From positions 1 to 57,169 of the forward strand of contig CAMDEX010000007.1 in the NCBI GenBank assembly GCA_945897075.1: DNA of 57,169 nt, read 5' to 3'. Both the position numbers and the translations under genes were made by a program. The notes beneath the pieces were generated by a model. The model saw only the letters and a list, made by a program, of their open reading frames with translations. It was not told the origin of the DNA and made no database searches. The number at the start of each line of letters is the position of its first letter. Within the stretch, counting starts at the first letter, position 1. This stretch comes from Litorilinea aerophila (GTDB taxonomy: Bacteria; Chloroflexota; Anaerolineae; Caldilineales; Caldilineaceae). Positions 1 to 7,721 of this stretch are shown in pieces.

Positions 1-14
1 TAAAGATTTTCCGT

Positions 15-76
15 GTAGGGGCGCTTGCTTGCTGCGCCCGCTTCTGTGCATCGGGCGCAGCAAGCAGCGCCCCTAC
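15..76. repeat. Near-perfect hairpin repeat upstream of glgP
   Basis: Positions 15-40 and 52-76 are inverted copies of each other, differing by a single extra base, with an 11-base loop. The ends read GTAGGGGCGC and GCGCCCCTAC. Many environmental genomes carry dispersed palindromes of this kind. It could also end transcription from the gene to the left. The longest open frame of the next gene would begin inside this stem, which argues against using that early ATG. Confidence 0.75.
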
Positions 77-102
77 AGTGCAAATCTTTTTGGGAGCTTT
101 CA

Positions 103-2721
103 TTGAACATCCTCGGACGTATATCTGTCTTTCCCAAGCTGCCCGCAACGATTTCCCGCTTGCAGGAGTTGGCCTACAACCTCTGGTGGATCTGGAACCC
201 GACCGCACAGACGCTCTTTTCCAGCCTGGACGAGGCGTTGTGGCGCAGCGTCAACCAGAACCCGGTCAAGTTCTTGCGCAGCGCGCGCCAGGAACTGCTC
301 AACCGGGCCGCGGCGGATGGGGAGTGGCTGGCCCTGTTTTCTACTGTGCTGGCCGACTTTGACGCCTATATGGACCCGGCAGCGAACACCTGGCAGCGGC
401 GCACCCACGCCAATCCCCAATCCCCAATCCCCAATCCCCAATCCCCAACCATCGCCTATTTCAGCGCCGAGTTTGGTCTACACGAAGCCCTGCCCATCTA
501 CAGCGGCGGTCTGGGCATCCTCAGCGGCGACCACTGCAAAGAGGCCAGCGATCTGGGGTTGCCCTTTGTGGGCGTGGGTTTTCTCTACCCGCAGGGCTAC
601 TTCACCCAACGCATCGCGGCGGACGGTCAGCAGGAAGCCATCTACGAAAAACTCGACTTCTCCGAAGTGCCCGCCACCCCTGCCCTGGACGCCAACGGTC
701 AGCCCGTCCTCATCCACGTAGACCTGCCCGGACGCACTGTCTATGCGAAAGTCTGGCGCATTCAGGTCGGACGCATCCCTCTCTATCTGATGGATACGGA
801 CGTGGAGCGCAACGCACCCCAGGATCGGGAGTTGAGCGCCCGGCTCTACGGCGGCGACAACGAGATGCGCATCAGCCAGGAGTTTGTGCTGGGCATCGGC
901 GGCGTGCGCGTGCTGCGCGCCTTGGGGCTGCACCCGACGGTCTGGCACATGAACGAGGGCCATTCGGCCTTCCTGAATCTGGAGCGTATCCGGGAGTTGG
1001 TGCAGGGGGAAGTACTCCCAGACAGTGTAGGGCGGATTGGTAATCCGCCCACGCCAACGCTGCCTTTCGACGCTGCGGTGGAAGTGGTGCGCGCCGGCAG
1101 CATCTTTACCACCCACACGCCTGTGCCCGCCGGCCACGACGCCTTCGCCTTTGAGCTGATGGAGAAGTTCTTCTGGCAGTTCTGGGGGCAAATGGGCATT
1201 GACCGCGACCGTTTTATGGCGCTGGCCAGCCACGACCAGGGCTGGGGTGTCCAGTTCAGTATGACCGTCCTCGCCTTCCGCCTCAGCGCCTATCACAACG
1301 GCGTCAGCGAACTGCATGGCCAGGTGAGCCGGGAGATGTGGAAGGAGATGTGGCCTGGTACGCCGGTGGCGCAGGTGCCGGTTGGCTTCATTACCAATGG
1401 CGTACACACAGGCACGTGGCTGGCCGCGGATCTGCGCAGCCTCTACGACCGCTATTTGCAGAGCGACTGGCTGGAAGAGGTGGACAACCCGGCGACCTGG
1501 GAAAAATTGTCCGCCATCCCCGACCAGGAATTGTGGGATGTCCACAACCTGCGCAAGGCCAAAATGGTGGACTTTGTGCGGGATCGGGTGCGCCGCCAGT
1601 ACACCCGTCACGGCGAAGGGCCGCGGCGGTTGGAGCAAACGGGTCGCCTGCTCGATCCCCATGCGCTGACCCTCGGTTTTGCGCGGCGCTTTGCCACTTA
1701 CAAACGCGCCACCCTCATCTTCCGCGATCTGGAGCGGCTCAAACGCATCCTGAGCGACCCCGAACGCCCCGTGCAGATTGTCTTTGCCGGCAAAGCCCAC
1801 CCCAAAGACGAGCCGGGGCGGGCGCTGATCCAGCGCATCTACCAGCTGAGCCAGCAGCCCGAACTGGCGGGCAAGATCGTCTTTGTGGAAAATTATGATA
1901 TGAATGTGGCCCGCCATCTGATCGCGGGCGTGGATGTCTGGCTCAACACCCCGCGCCGCCCCTACGAGGCCAGCGGCACCAGCGGCCAGAAGGCAGCCCT
2001 CAGCGGTGCGCCCAACTTCAGCATCCTGGACGGCTGGTGGCGTGAGGGCTACGACGGCACAAACGGTTGGGCCATCGGCGAGGAGCGGGCCTATAAGGAC
2101 GCCGAAACCCAGGACGAGGCCGACGCGCTCAGCTTCTACGCCAGCCTGGAAGACGATCTGCTGCCGCTCTTCTACACGCGCAATGCCGCCGGTCTGCCCC
2201 TGGGCTGGTTGGAAAAGATGCGCCGTTCGATTGTGACCTGTGGCCCGCGCTTTTCCATGCGCCGGATGGTGAAGGAGTATAGCGAGCGGCTCTACGTCCC
2301 CGCGCTGACGACGGGGGCCGCGGCCGCATCTGACAATTACGCGGCGGCCCGCGCCCTGGCCGAGTGGAAGCGCCGCGTGCGCGAGAACTGGTTCAGCGTC
2401 AACCTGCACAGCGTCCAGGCCGCGCCCGCCCAGGCCGCGGTGGGCGACGCCATCCCCCTGACGGCCCGTCTCTGGCCCGGTCGTCTCGCCGCCGACGATC
2501 TGGCCGTGGAGATTGTGGTGGGCAACGACGCCGGCAACGACTTCGCCGCGCCGACGGTTATCCCGATGCAGGCGGGCGAGCGCCACGCCGACGGTAGTAT
2601 CATCTACGCGGCTATCCTCTCCCCCGCCGAGAGCGGGCGGCTGGCCGTGGGCATGCGCGTGCGTCCCAGCCATCCGGGGATGGTGCATGGCTATGAGTTG
2701 GGGTTGGCGCGCTGGGTGTAA
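103..2721 (+). CDS. glgP: Alpha-glucan (glycogen) phosphorylase, GT35 family
   Basis: Phosphorolytic release of glucose-1-phosphate from glycogen or maltodextrin in the cytosol. The frame is open from an ATG at 25, but that start lies inside a hairpin. A TTG at 103 with GGGAG seven bases upstream gives the usual family N-terminus (NILGRISVF, then the LAYNLWWIWNP motif), so I use TTG, giving 872 aa. The family signature around the pyridoxal-phosphate lysine is visible (EASGTSGQKAALSG followed by NFSILDGWW, about residues 624-650). FTTHTPVPAGHD and GFARRFATYKRA are further conserved blocks. The protein belongs to the short bacterial/archaeal phosphorylase type rather than the E. coli MalP type. 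Oddities: a tandem heptamer insertion at 409-450 and a palindrome at 1029-1050 both lie in frame inside the gene and add peptides that homologues should lack. No operon partner is visible. Confidence 0.93.
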   Translation: MNILGRISVFPKLPATISRLQELAYNLWWIWNPTAQTLFSSLDEALWRSVNQNPVKFLRSARQELLNRAAADGEWLALFSTVLADFDAYMDPAANTWQRRTHANPQSPIPNPQSPTIAYFSAEFGLHEALPIYSGGLGILSGDHCKEASDLGLPFVGVGFLYPQGYFTQRIAADGQQEAIYEKLDFSEVPATPALDANGQPVLIHVDLPGRTVYAKVWRIQVGRIPLYLMDTDVERNAPQDRELSARLYGGDNEMRISQEFVLGIGGVRVLRALGLHPTVWHMNEGHSAFLNLERIRELVQGEVLPDSVGRIGNPPTPTLPFDAAVEVVRAGSIFTTHTPVPAGHDAFAFELMEKFFWQFWGQMGIDRDRFMALASHDQGWGVQFSMTVLAFRLSAYHNGVSELHGQVSREMWKEMWPGTPVAQVPVGFITNGVHTGTWLAADLRSLYDRYLQSDWLEEVDNPATWEKLSAIPDQELWDVHNLRKAKMVDFVRDRVRRQYTRHGEGPRRLEQTGRLLDPHALTLGFARRFATYKRATLIFRDLERLKRILSDPERPVQIVFAGKAHPKDEPGRALIQRIYQLSQQPELAGKIVFVENYDMNVARHLIAGVDVWLNTPRRPYEASGTSGQKAALSGAPNFSILDGWWREGYDGTNGWAIGEERAYKDAETQDEADALSFYASLEDDLLPLFYTRNAAGLPLGWLEKMRRSIVTCGPRFSMRRMVKEYSERLYVPALTTGAAAASDNYAAARALAEWKRRVRENWFSVNLHSVQAAPAQAAVGDAIPLTARLWPGRLAADDLAVEIVVGNDAGNDFAAPTVIPMQAGERHADGSIIYAAILSPAESGRLAVGMRVRPSHPGMVHGYELGLARWV
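409..450. repeat. CAATCCC heptamer repeat inside glgP
   Basis: About five copies of a 7-base unit (CAATCCC) run head to tail within the coding sequence and are read in frame as a proline/asparagine/serine-rich peptide (NPQSPIPNPQSP). The same unit, usually as its complement GGGGATT/GGGGACT, recurs at 31388-31418, 41067-41095 and 43838-43880. It resembles the heptameric STRR repeats of filamentous cyanobacteria. Confidence 0.8.
1029..1050. repeat. Small palindrome inside glgP (reads GRIGNPP)
   Basis: GGGCGGATT and AATCCGCCC face each other across a 3-base loop and are translated in frame as VGRIGNPPT. The flanking protein is normal phosphorylase sequence, so the palindrome looks like a small insertion tolerated in a surface loop. 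Confidence 0.65.
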
Positions 2722-2831
2722 CGTTCCGGCAAAGTAGCACAACGAGTTACAGGATAGTGTCCATGCCGCGCGGGGCAAAATCAACAATGAAAATAGGAAT
2801 GCAGATTTCGCAGAGGACGCAGATTTCGCAG

Positions 2832-2881
2832 ATTTTTAATCCGCGCTGATCAGCCCTTTCCGCGTGATCCGCGTTCTATTT
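2832..2881. repeat. 50-bp dispersed repeat, copy 1
   Basis: A 50-base sequence centred on CTGATCAGCCCTTTCCGCG is present here and, as its exact reverse complement, at 31585-31634. It lies in the 222-base gap between glgP and the dioxygenase gene. A short local direct repeat (gcagatttcgcag) precedes it. Confidence 0.8.
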
Positions 2882-2943
2882 CCAAATCAGATGCAATCTG
2901 AATGTGGTCACAGTGATCTGAACGCAAACCAAAGGAGCATACA

Positions 2944-3984
2944 ATGGCTGAGGAAATTAAAGCGTTGCGCATCTCGAATGAGGCGATGGATGACGCGGCG
3001 GAATTGCGCCGCCGCATGGCCGATGAAGGCTATCTCTTTTTCAAACGCCTACAGAATCCCGACAAGATGCGCGAGTTGCGGCGTGAGATGATGACCACCA
3101 TCCAACGGGTGGGCTGGCTGGTCGCCGGTACGGATCCTCTGGATGGGATCGCCGACATCAGCCGCCAGTGTACCGAAGGCGACCGCGAGTACAGCGCAGG
3201 CTATGGCGAAGTCTACAAACTGCAAGCCTTTCACGGGTCGGCGCATTGGCCTGAAGTGACCGAGATGGTGGAAAAAATTGTGGGGCGGCCGATTATGCCC
3301 CACCCGCAAAAGATCGCCCGCATCTGGTTTCCCAAGTACACGGAACACACCACCCCCACCCACCAGGATTTTGTGCATTTCCAGGGCAACTTTGAGACTT
3401 ATACCTGTTGGGCACCCGTGGGCGATTGCCCGATTGAACTGGGCGGGCTGGCTGTCATTCCCTGCTCCCACAAAGTCGGTCGGGTGCTGGACCACCACTT
3501 TTCCCTGGGTGCCGGCGGTCTGATTGTTGACGCCGAGGCCGAGCCAGAGATCGATCCGGTCTGGCACAGCACCGATTATGAGATGGGCGATACTTTGATC
3601 TTCCCGGCCTTGACCATCCACAGAGCCTTGCCCAACTACACGGAAGACAAACTCCGCCTCTCCCTGGACAACCGCTACCAGGCCGTCGGGGATACGATTG
3701 CCGAACACATGCTGGATCCCCACGGCCCCAGCGCGCTGCGTTGGGACGATGTCTACACGAATTGGTCTGGCGATGATCTGCAATACTATTGGCGGCAGTA
3801 CGACAACCCCGTAGTGGCCCGCGATATGAGCTATGCGGACAAGGGCTTTGCCGAGGCCCTGGCGATGGCCCGCGCCGGCAATGAGCAGGCTCTCTATCGC
3901 CTGCGGCGCACAGTCAAGAGCGATCCCGATTCAGCCAACGCACACAAGGCCCGCGCGGTTTTGGCGGAGATGGGTGTTGGGTGA
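2944..3984 (+). CDS. Phytanoyl-CoA dioxygenase (PhyH) family protein
   Basis: A 346-aa cytosolic non-haem iron, 2-oxoglutarate-dependent oxygenase. The iron triad can be placed: H140 and D142 in THQDF, and H226 in LTIHRALPN. R238 in DKLRLS is the probable 2-oxoglutarate salt-bridge residue. AAAGGAG lies just before the ATG. The C-terminal 60 residues form a helical tail beyond the double-stranded beta-helix core. The substrate cannot be read from sequence; bacterial members hydroxylate diverse small molecules, and phytanoyl-CoA itself is unlikely. It stands alone between a long repeat-bearing gap and a strong palindrome. Confidence 0.87.
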   Translation: MAEEIKALRISNEAMDDAAELRRRMADEGYLFFKRLQNPDKMRELRREMMTTIQRVGWLVAGTDPLDGIADISRQCTEGDREYSAGYGEVYKLQAFHGSAHWPEVTEMVEKIVGRPIMPHPQKIARIWFPKYTEHTTPTHQDFVHFQGNFETYTCWAPVGDCPIELGGLAVIPCSHKVGRVLDHHFSLGAGGLIVDAEAEPEIDPVWHSTDYEMGDTLIFPALTIHRALPNYTEDKLRLSLDNRYQAVGDTIAEHMLDPHGPSALRWDDVYTNWSGDDLQYYWRQYDNPVVARDMSYADKGFAEALAMARAGNEQALYRLRRTVKSDPDSANAHKARAVLAEMGVG

Positions 3985-3994
3985 AAGGCGTCGT

Positions 3995-4054
3995 GTCAAA
4001 CCACAAAAAGGGGCGGGTTACAAATTTGTAACCCGCCCCTTTTTGTGGTTTGAC
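3995..4054. terminator. Perfect 60-bp palindrome, likely terminator
   Basis: The two 30-base arms (3995-4024 and 4025-4054) are exact reverse complements without a loop. The centre reads GGGTTACAAATTTGTAACCC and is flanked by AAAAAGGGG/CCCCTTTTT. It begins 10 bases after the dioxygenase stop and could terminate transcription on both strands. Its GTTACAAA core resembles the hairpin at 28652-28710, so it may also be a dispersed repeat. Confidence 0.75.
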
Positions 4055-4078
4055 ATTTGTCTTATCTTGCAGTAGGGT
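4050..4078 (+). promoter_or_regulatory. Possible sigma-70 promoter for the ATPase-SPFH pair
   Basis: TTGACA (4050-4055), a 17-base spacer and TAGGGT (4073-4078) lie about 55 bases before the ATPase start. The -35 box is perfect and partly made by the end of the palindrome; the -10 box is weak (3 of 6). Confidence 0.4.
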
Positions 4079-4133
4079 AATTGCGTCTAAAGTCAACAGA
4101 CGAGCCCAATAAACTGAGGAGTGTGCGATTTCC

Positions 4134-5147
4134 ATGTCTCTCGTCCTCAACCGTTATCCCATCACCTATCGAACCGAAGTCATCGAACGCTTGATGCCCG
4201 CCATCCAGCATGGCGATTCGGTGGCCATTGTGGGGTTGGCCGGGGTGGGCAAGAGCAACCTCATTACATTCATCCAGCAGCCAGAAGTGATCCGTTACTA
4301 TCTGCCGGCCAGCCACGCCAACCGTACCCATTTTCTCCATCTGCACTGTCTGCCGGGAGACCAGCCGCGGGATCAGCTTTTTGGCTCGATTGCCCAGATG
4401 CTGATGGCATTGTCCTTACGCTTGAAGTTGACATCCCCCGCATTGCCCGCCAGCCTGGAGCCACAGCAACAATTGCGACTGATGCTGGATTTCCTCTGCC
4501 AGGATCGGGACCAACGCATTGTGCTGGTGTGGGACGAATTCGATGCCCTGCTCCGCCATCAGGCCAGCGATTTTGCCGAAGTGTTGCGCTCCCTGCGCGA
4601 TGACCAACGGGCCTCTGGCAATCTGGTCTATGTGACAATTACCCACATGCTGCCCCAACTGATCAGGTCAGATGGTTCCTTCAAGACCGGCAAATTCTTT
4701 GAACTCCTAAAGAGTCAGATATTCCCCCTGCCCGCCTACAATCGGAACGATAGTGAATCAATGCTGGACGCGCTGTTGCGTCAGGAGAATCTACCGACCG
4801 ACCGCCTCAATTCTGTACTACGCAGCAACTTCTATGGGATGACAGGCGGGCACTGCGGTCTGCTCAAGGCCGTATTCGATGCGTTTTCCCCCACATTCTC
4901 GTTGTCGCGCCTGGATGGACGACAATTGGTGGCTCAGAACCCGAAAGTGCGCGGGGCGTGTGAAAAGATTTGGCGGCATTTGCATAAGGACGAGCAGCAG
5001 GCACTGGCCCAGGTAGTCCACGGGGGGGTGCTATCCGCTACGATAGAAGAATATCTGATCCGCCGAGGGCTACTCGTCAGGGAATCACCAGCGCGCCTTT
5101 TCTCCCAATTGTTCGCCTTCCACGTCGCCGAACAGCAGGTTTCGTAG
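4134..5147 (+). CDS. AAA-type ATPase, function unknown
   Basis: A 337-aa P-loop NTPase with Walker A GLAGVGKS (residues 34-41) and Walker B IVLVWDEFDALL (about 129-141). Downstream is a sensor-like segment (VYVTITHM) and a C-terminal helical, probably winged-helix, region. The overall build matches Orc1/Cdc6-like or STAND-type ATPases used as switches in signalling and conflict proteins. A GAGGAG lies 14 bases before the ATG. It is followed after 22 bases by an SPFH membrane protein, so the two are probably cotranscribed and the ATPase may act at the membrane. A convergent operon of related AAA proteins abuts this unit at 5988. Specific function not recognised. Confidence 0.75.
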   Translation: MSLVLNRYPITYRTEVIERLMPAIQHGDSVAIVGLAGVGKSNLITFIQQPEVIRYYLPASHANRTHFLHLHCLPGDQPRDQLFGSIAQMLMALSLRLKLTSPALPASLEPQQQLRLMLDFLCQDRDQRIVLVWDEFDALLRHQASDFAEVLRSLRDDQRASGNLVYVTITHMLPQLIRSDGSFKTGKFFELLKSQIFPLPAYNRNDSESMLDALLRQENLPTDRLNSVLRSNFYGMTGGHCGLLKAVFDAFSPTFSLSRLDGRQLVAQNPKVRGACEKIWRHLHKDEQQALAQVVHGGVLSATIEEYLIRRGLLVRESPARLFSQLFAFHVAEQQVS

Positions 5148-5169
5148 AGATGAGAGGAGAAAGAGAAAG

Positions 5170-5991
5170 ATGAACTTTATGGATGCCCTCTCACTGTTAG
5201 CACTTCTTACTATTGCCGGTCTGGCGCTTCTGGTTGTTGTGCGTCGCTTCCGCACAGTAGAGGAGGGCCACGTTGCCGTTGTACATTTCTTAGATCGATT
5301 TAGCCGGACAGTTGGGCCTGGCTTCTATATTCTGTGGCCGTTCGAGGAGGAGATAGCCAGAGTGAATGTGCGCCGCCGGGAAGTGACCAGCCTGGAAATT
5401 TCGGGGTTATTCACCCCTGGCGGGCTTCCGCTTTCAGTACAATTGGCTTACCAGATACGTCTTGTCCCTCAGCAAATGGATCGTGATGAACTCTATTACG
5501 ATGAACAAGCCAGGGATGCTCAGCAGATTCGTATTTTCAAGCAGATATTGCAGGAATTAATCACTGATGCATCTAAGCCTACGCCCCAGAATGATAAAAA
5601 CCAAGTTGATTTTGGCCTACTCTTCAGCCCATTTATGGGAACGCAAGCACGAGAAATTCGTAACCAATTGGAGCAGCGGGCCATTGGCGATCTGATCGCA
5701 CACGGCATCGAATTGATGGCGAGGACGTTGATCATCAGTCGGTTGCGGATTCCCGAACCTCTGAGTACCGCGTATACCGAACTGCTTACCAGCAACTTCA
5801 GCAGCGCAGCCCGCTATCAATTCATTGACCGTGTACGGAGTGCTGGGGGCACAATGACCGATAGCGGTCTGGTGCAGTTGCTCAACGCCATCCAGGAGAA
5901 TCCGGGCAACATCCACAGCATCTTCAGCACAGGCAGCGTGCAGCCGGATGTGCGGGTGCAGGATGATAATCTCTCTATACGGACGGGTTAG
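5170..5991 (+). CDS. SPFH/band 7 domain membrane protein
   Basis: A 273-aa protein with one N-terminal membrane helix (about residues 5-24) followed by a band-7/prohibitin-like domain (EEGHVAVVHFLDRFSRTVGPGF, VRRREV and the beta/alpha region to about residue 200). Family members form large oligomers at membrane microdomains and often partner NTPases or proteases. The start has an AGAGGAGAAAGAG run upstream. It follows the AAA ATPase by 22 bases. Its stop overlaps the stop of the opposing kinase gene by 4 bases, so the two units are convergent with no room for an independent terminator. Confidence 0.8.
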   Translation: MNFMDALSLLALLTIAGLALLVVVRRFRTVEEGHVAVVHFLDRFSRTVGPGFYILWPFEEEIARVNVRRREVTSLEISGLFTPGGLPLSVQLAYQIRLVPQQMDRDELYYDEQARDAQQIRIFKQILQELITDASKPTPQNDKNQVDFGLLFSPFMGTQAREIRNQLEQRAIGDLIAHGIELMARTLIISRLRIPEPLSTAYTELLTSNFSSAARYQFIDRVRSAGGTMTDSGLVQLLNAIQENPGNIHSIFSTGSVQPDVRVQDDNLSIRTG

Positions 5992-7718
5992 TCAAACAGT
6001 GACCGCAACGTCGCCATGTCTTCTTCGGTCAGGGGCAGATCGTCGTTGTCCGCCTGTGGGGAAGGGAATGACGAAGCACCCTGCGTCGGTCCAGGTGTCG
6101 CTGGAGACCCACTCGGTGCTGTAGATGTTGCGCCACTTGCTGGCATCCGTGCCTTCCCCCCATTCTCCAGCCAACTACAGAGCATGGCCGCCGAGAGCAG
6201 AATCTTCTCGTGATCGGCGCGCAGAAAATCCAGACTGAGCATCTTGAGCGCCTGCATCAGGAGCGCCACATTGTACTCGCGCAGATCGCGATTTCTGCCG
6301 CTCAGACTCTCGGCAAAACGGCGCAAGTAGACGATGACAGCCAGCACTTTATAGAGCGGATCTGATGGATCTGGCAGTGCCACTTTGTCACTGTCAGTGG
6401 CGAGGAGCAACGCTCGTTCGAGTTGGTGGTAGACTTCCAGGTCTGGGAGTGGGGTCAGGCTCAGTTTGATGGTGGCTTCCAACTCCACCACATCGCGCAG
6501 AATATGACCTGGCCCGGTGCGATAGAAATCAATCAACCAGCATTGGCCGTCCTCGGCGACAAGAATGTTGTGCTGGTTGAGATCGCCGTGGGTGGTAGAG
6601 TGCCAGGCGTTGACGTAGTATTGATGCTCCTTGCTCTTGATCCAGGCCAGCGGTTCTGTGTAGATGCCAGACAGCCCAATGAATTCGATCTGCCCGTTGC
6701 GAATCCGTTTGCCTTCGACAGCCGCAATCGCCGCTTCCACTTTGTCCCATTCGATGCTTAACGCTTCGCTATAGAGACTGATCAGGTCGGTGCGACGGCG
6801 GTGTTGCTTGCGATTGTCATACCAAAGCCCGCAGGTAACATGCAATAGATTGTTGAGAAGACCCTCTGTGATTTCCGGGACTGTGTGTTGGGCGTAGTAG
6901 TCCCCAAAGTCAGTCACGCGATCCATCGCCGTGCCTACCAATTGGTAACGGATGGCACCCATGCGCCGTTGGCACACCGCGCTCAGTTGGGTACTGCTCT
7001 GCGCCCCCGCAAAGTTCTTCACGAATTCCTCATAATTGCTGCTTTCCCGTTGGATCTTATCTTTCTTGCCAAACTTGACGATGCAGGCTGCACCTACCCC
7101 GTCGGGGTAGGTCGGCTCGACCTCCAGGACACCAGCTCCGCTCTGCCCCGCCTGCATCGGATGAATAAAGAGATGGTCGGCCCCAGGAAAGAGCCGACGC
7201 AGCATATCGCGAAACTCTACTTCCAATTCCCCCAAATCTTCGCGTTCTGACCAATGAAACTGCTGAAGCAGATCGGACAGGCTTCGATTGCCCTCGATCT
7301 CCACCTCCAATGGGCCGCACAGGTCAATGCGTCGCAAGGCTTCTCGCACAGCCTCCCGCACCAGATCGGGACGGAAGGGCGCTTTCTCCAAAAAGTCCAC
7401 CACATGATAGTCGTGAAATGCCCTGCGCATACGAGCAACGTCGGGATAGCCGCTGACAATAATCGGCTGGACGATCTCCCGCAAACCTTTGTTGTGGATC
7501 GTCTCCAGAAAGGCCATTCCCTCGCTGTTGCGGGGATCGCCCAACTGCATACTTACGTCTACCAACGCTACATTAATATATCGCTGATCCAGGATGGATT
7601 CGGCGGCACTGGGTGTAGGTGCGCTGAAGACCACTGCACCGCTGCCTTCCAAGAGATGGGTAAGGGTATTCACCCAATCCGGTTCGTCTTCCAAAAGCAG
7701 AATACGGGCATAGTGCAT
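5988..7718 (-). CDS. Response receiver fused to APH-like phosphotransferase
   Basis: A 576-aa protein. Residues 1-130 are a CheY-like receiver: acidic pair E10/D11, phospho-acceptor D54 in VALVDVSM, conserved K112 in FLEKAPF. The second half carries an aminoglycoside/choline-kinase type fold: a glycine-rich QAGQSGAG segment near 189-196, lysine K215 in ACIVKFG, catalytic HGDLNQHN (H377, D379, N384) and metal-binding IDF (D407). The C-terminal tail (about 530-576) is low-complexity Ser/Pro/Thr. A small-molecule or protein kinase as the output of a receiver is unusual. The gene is the last in a four-gene operon directly after a histidine kinase, 3 bases downstream of that gene's stop, so the kinase is the natural phosphodonor. 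The phosphotransferase substrate is unknown. The domain may correspond to one of the ternary-complex-associated (TCAD) domains, which I cannot confirm. Confidence 0.78.
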   Translation of the reverse strand: MHYARILLLEDEPDWVNTLTHLLEGSGAVVFSAPTPSAAESILDQRYINVALVDVSMQLGDPRNSEGMAFLETIHNKGLREIVQPIIVSGYPDVARMRRAFHDYHVVDFLEKAPFRPDLVREAVREALRRIDLCGPLEVEIEGNRSLSDLLQQFHWSEREDLGELEVEFRDMLRRLFPGADHLFIHPMQAGQSGAGVLEVEPTYPDGVGAACIVKFGKKDKIQRESSNYEEFVKNFAGAQSSTQLSAVCQRRMGAIRYQLVGTAMDRVTDFGDYYAQHTVPEITEGLLNNLLHVTCGLWYDNRKQHRRRTDLISLYSEALSIEWDKVEAAIAAVEGKRIRNGQIEFIGLSGIYTEPLAWIKSKEHQYYVNAWHSTTHGDLNQHNILVAEDGQCWLIDFYRTGPGHILRDVVELEATIKLSLTPLPDLEVYHQLERALLLATDSDKVALPDPSDPLYKVLAVIVYLRRFAESLSGRNRDLREYNVALLMQALKMLSLDFLRADHEKILLSAAMLCSWLENGGKARMPASGATSTAPSGSPATPGPTQGASSFPSPQADNDDLPLTEEDMATLRSLFD

Positions 7719-7721
7719 AGC

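Noticed and set aside
478..2787. A 769-codon frame antisense to glgP
   Set aside because: Shadow of a GC-rich gene; the sense frame has complete phosphorylase motifs and the antisense product has none.
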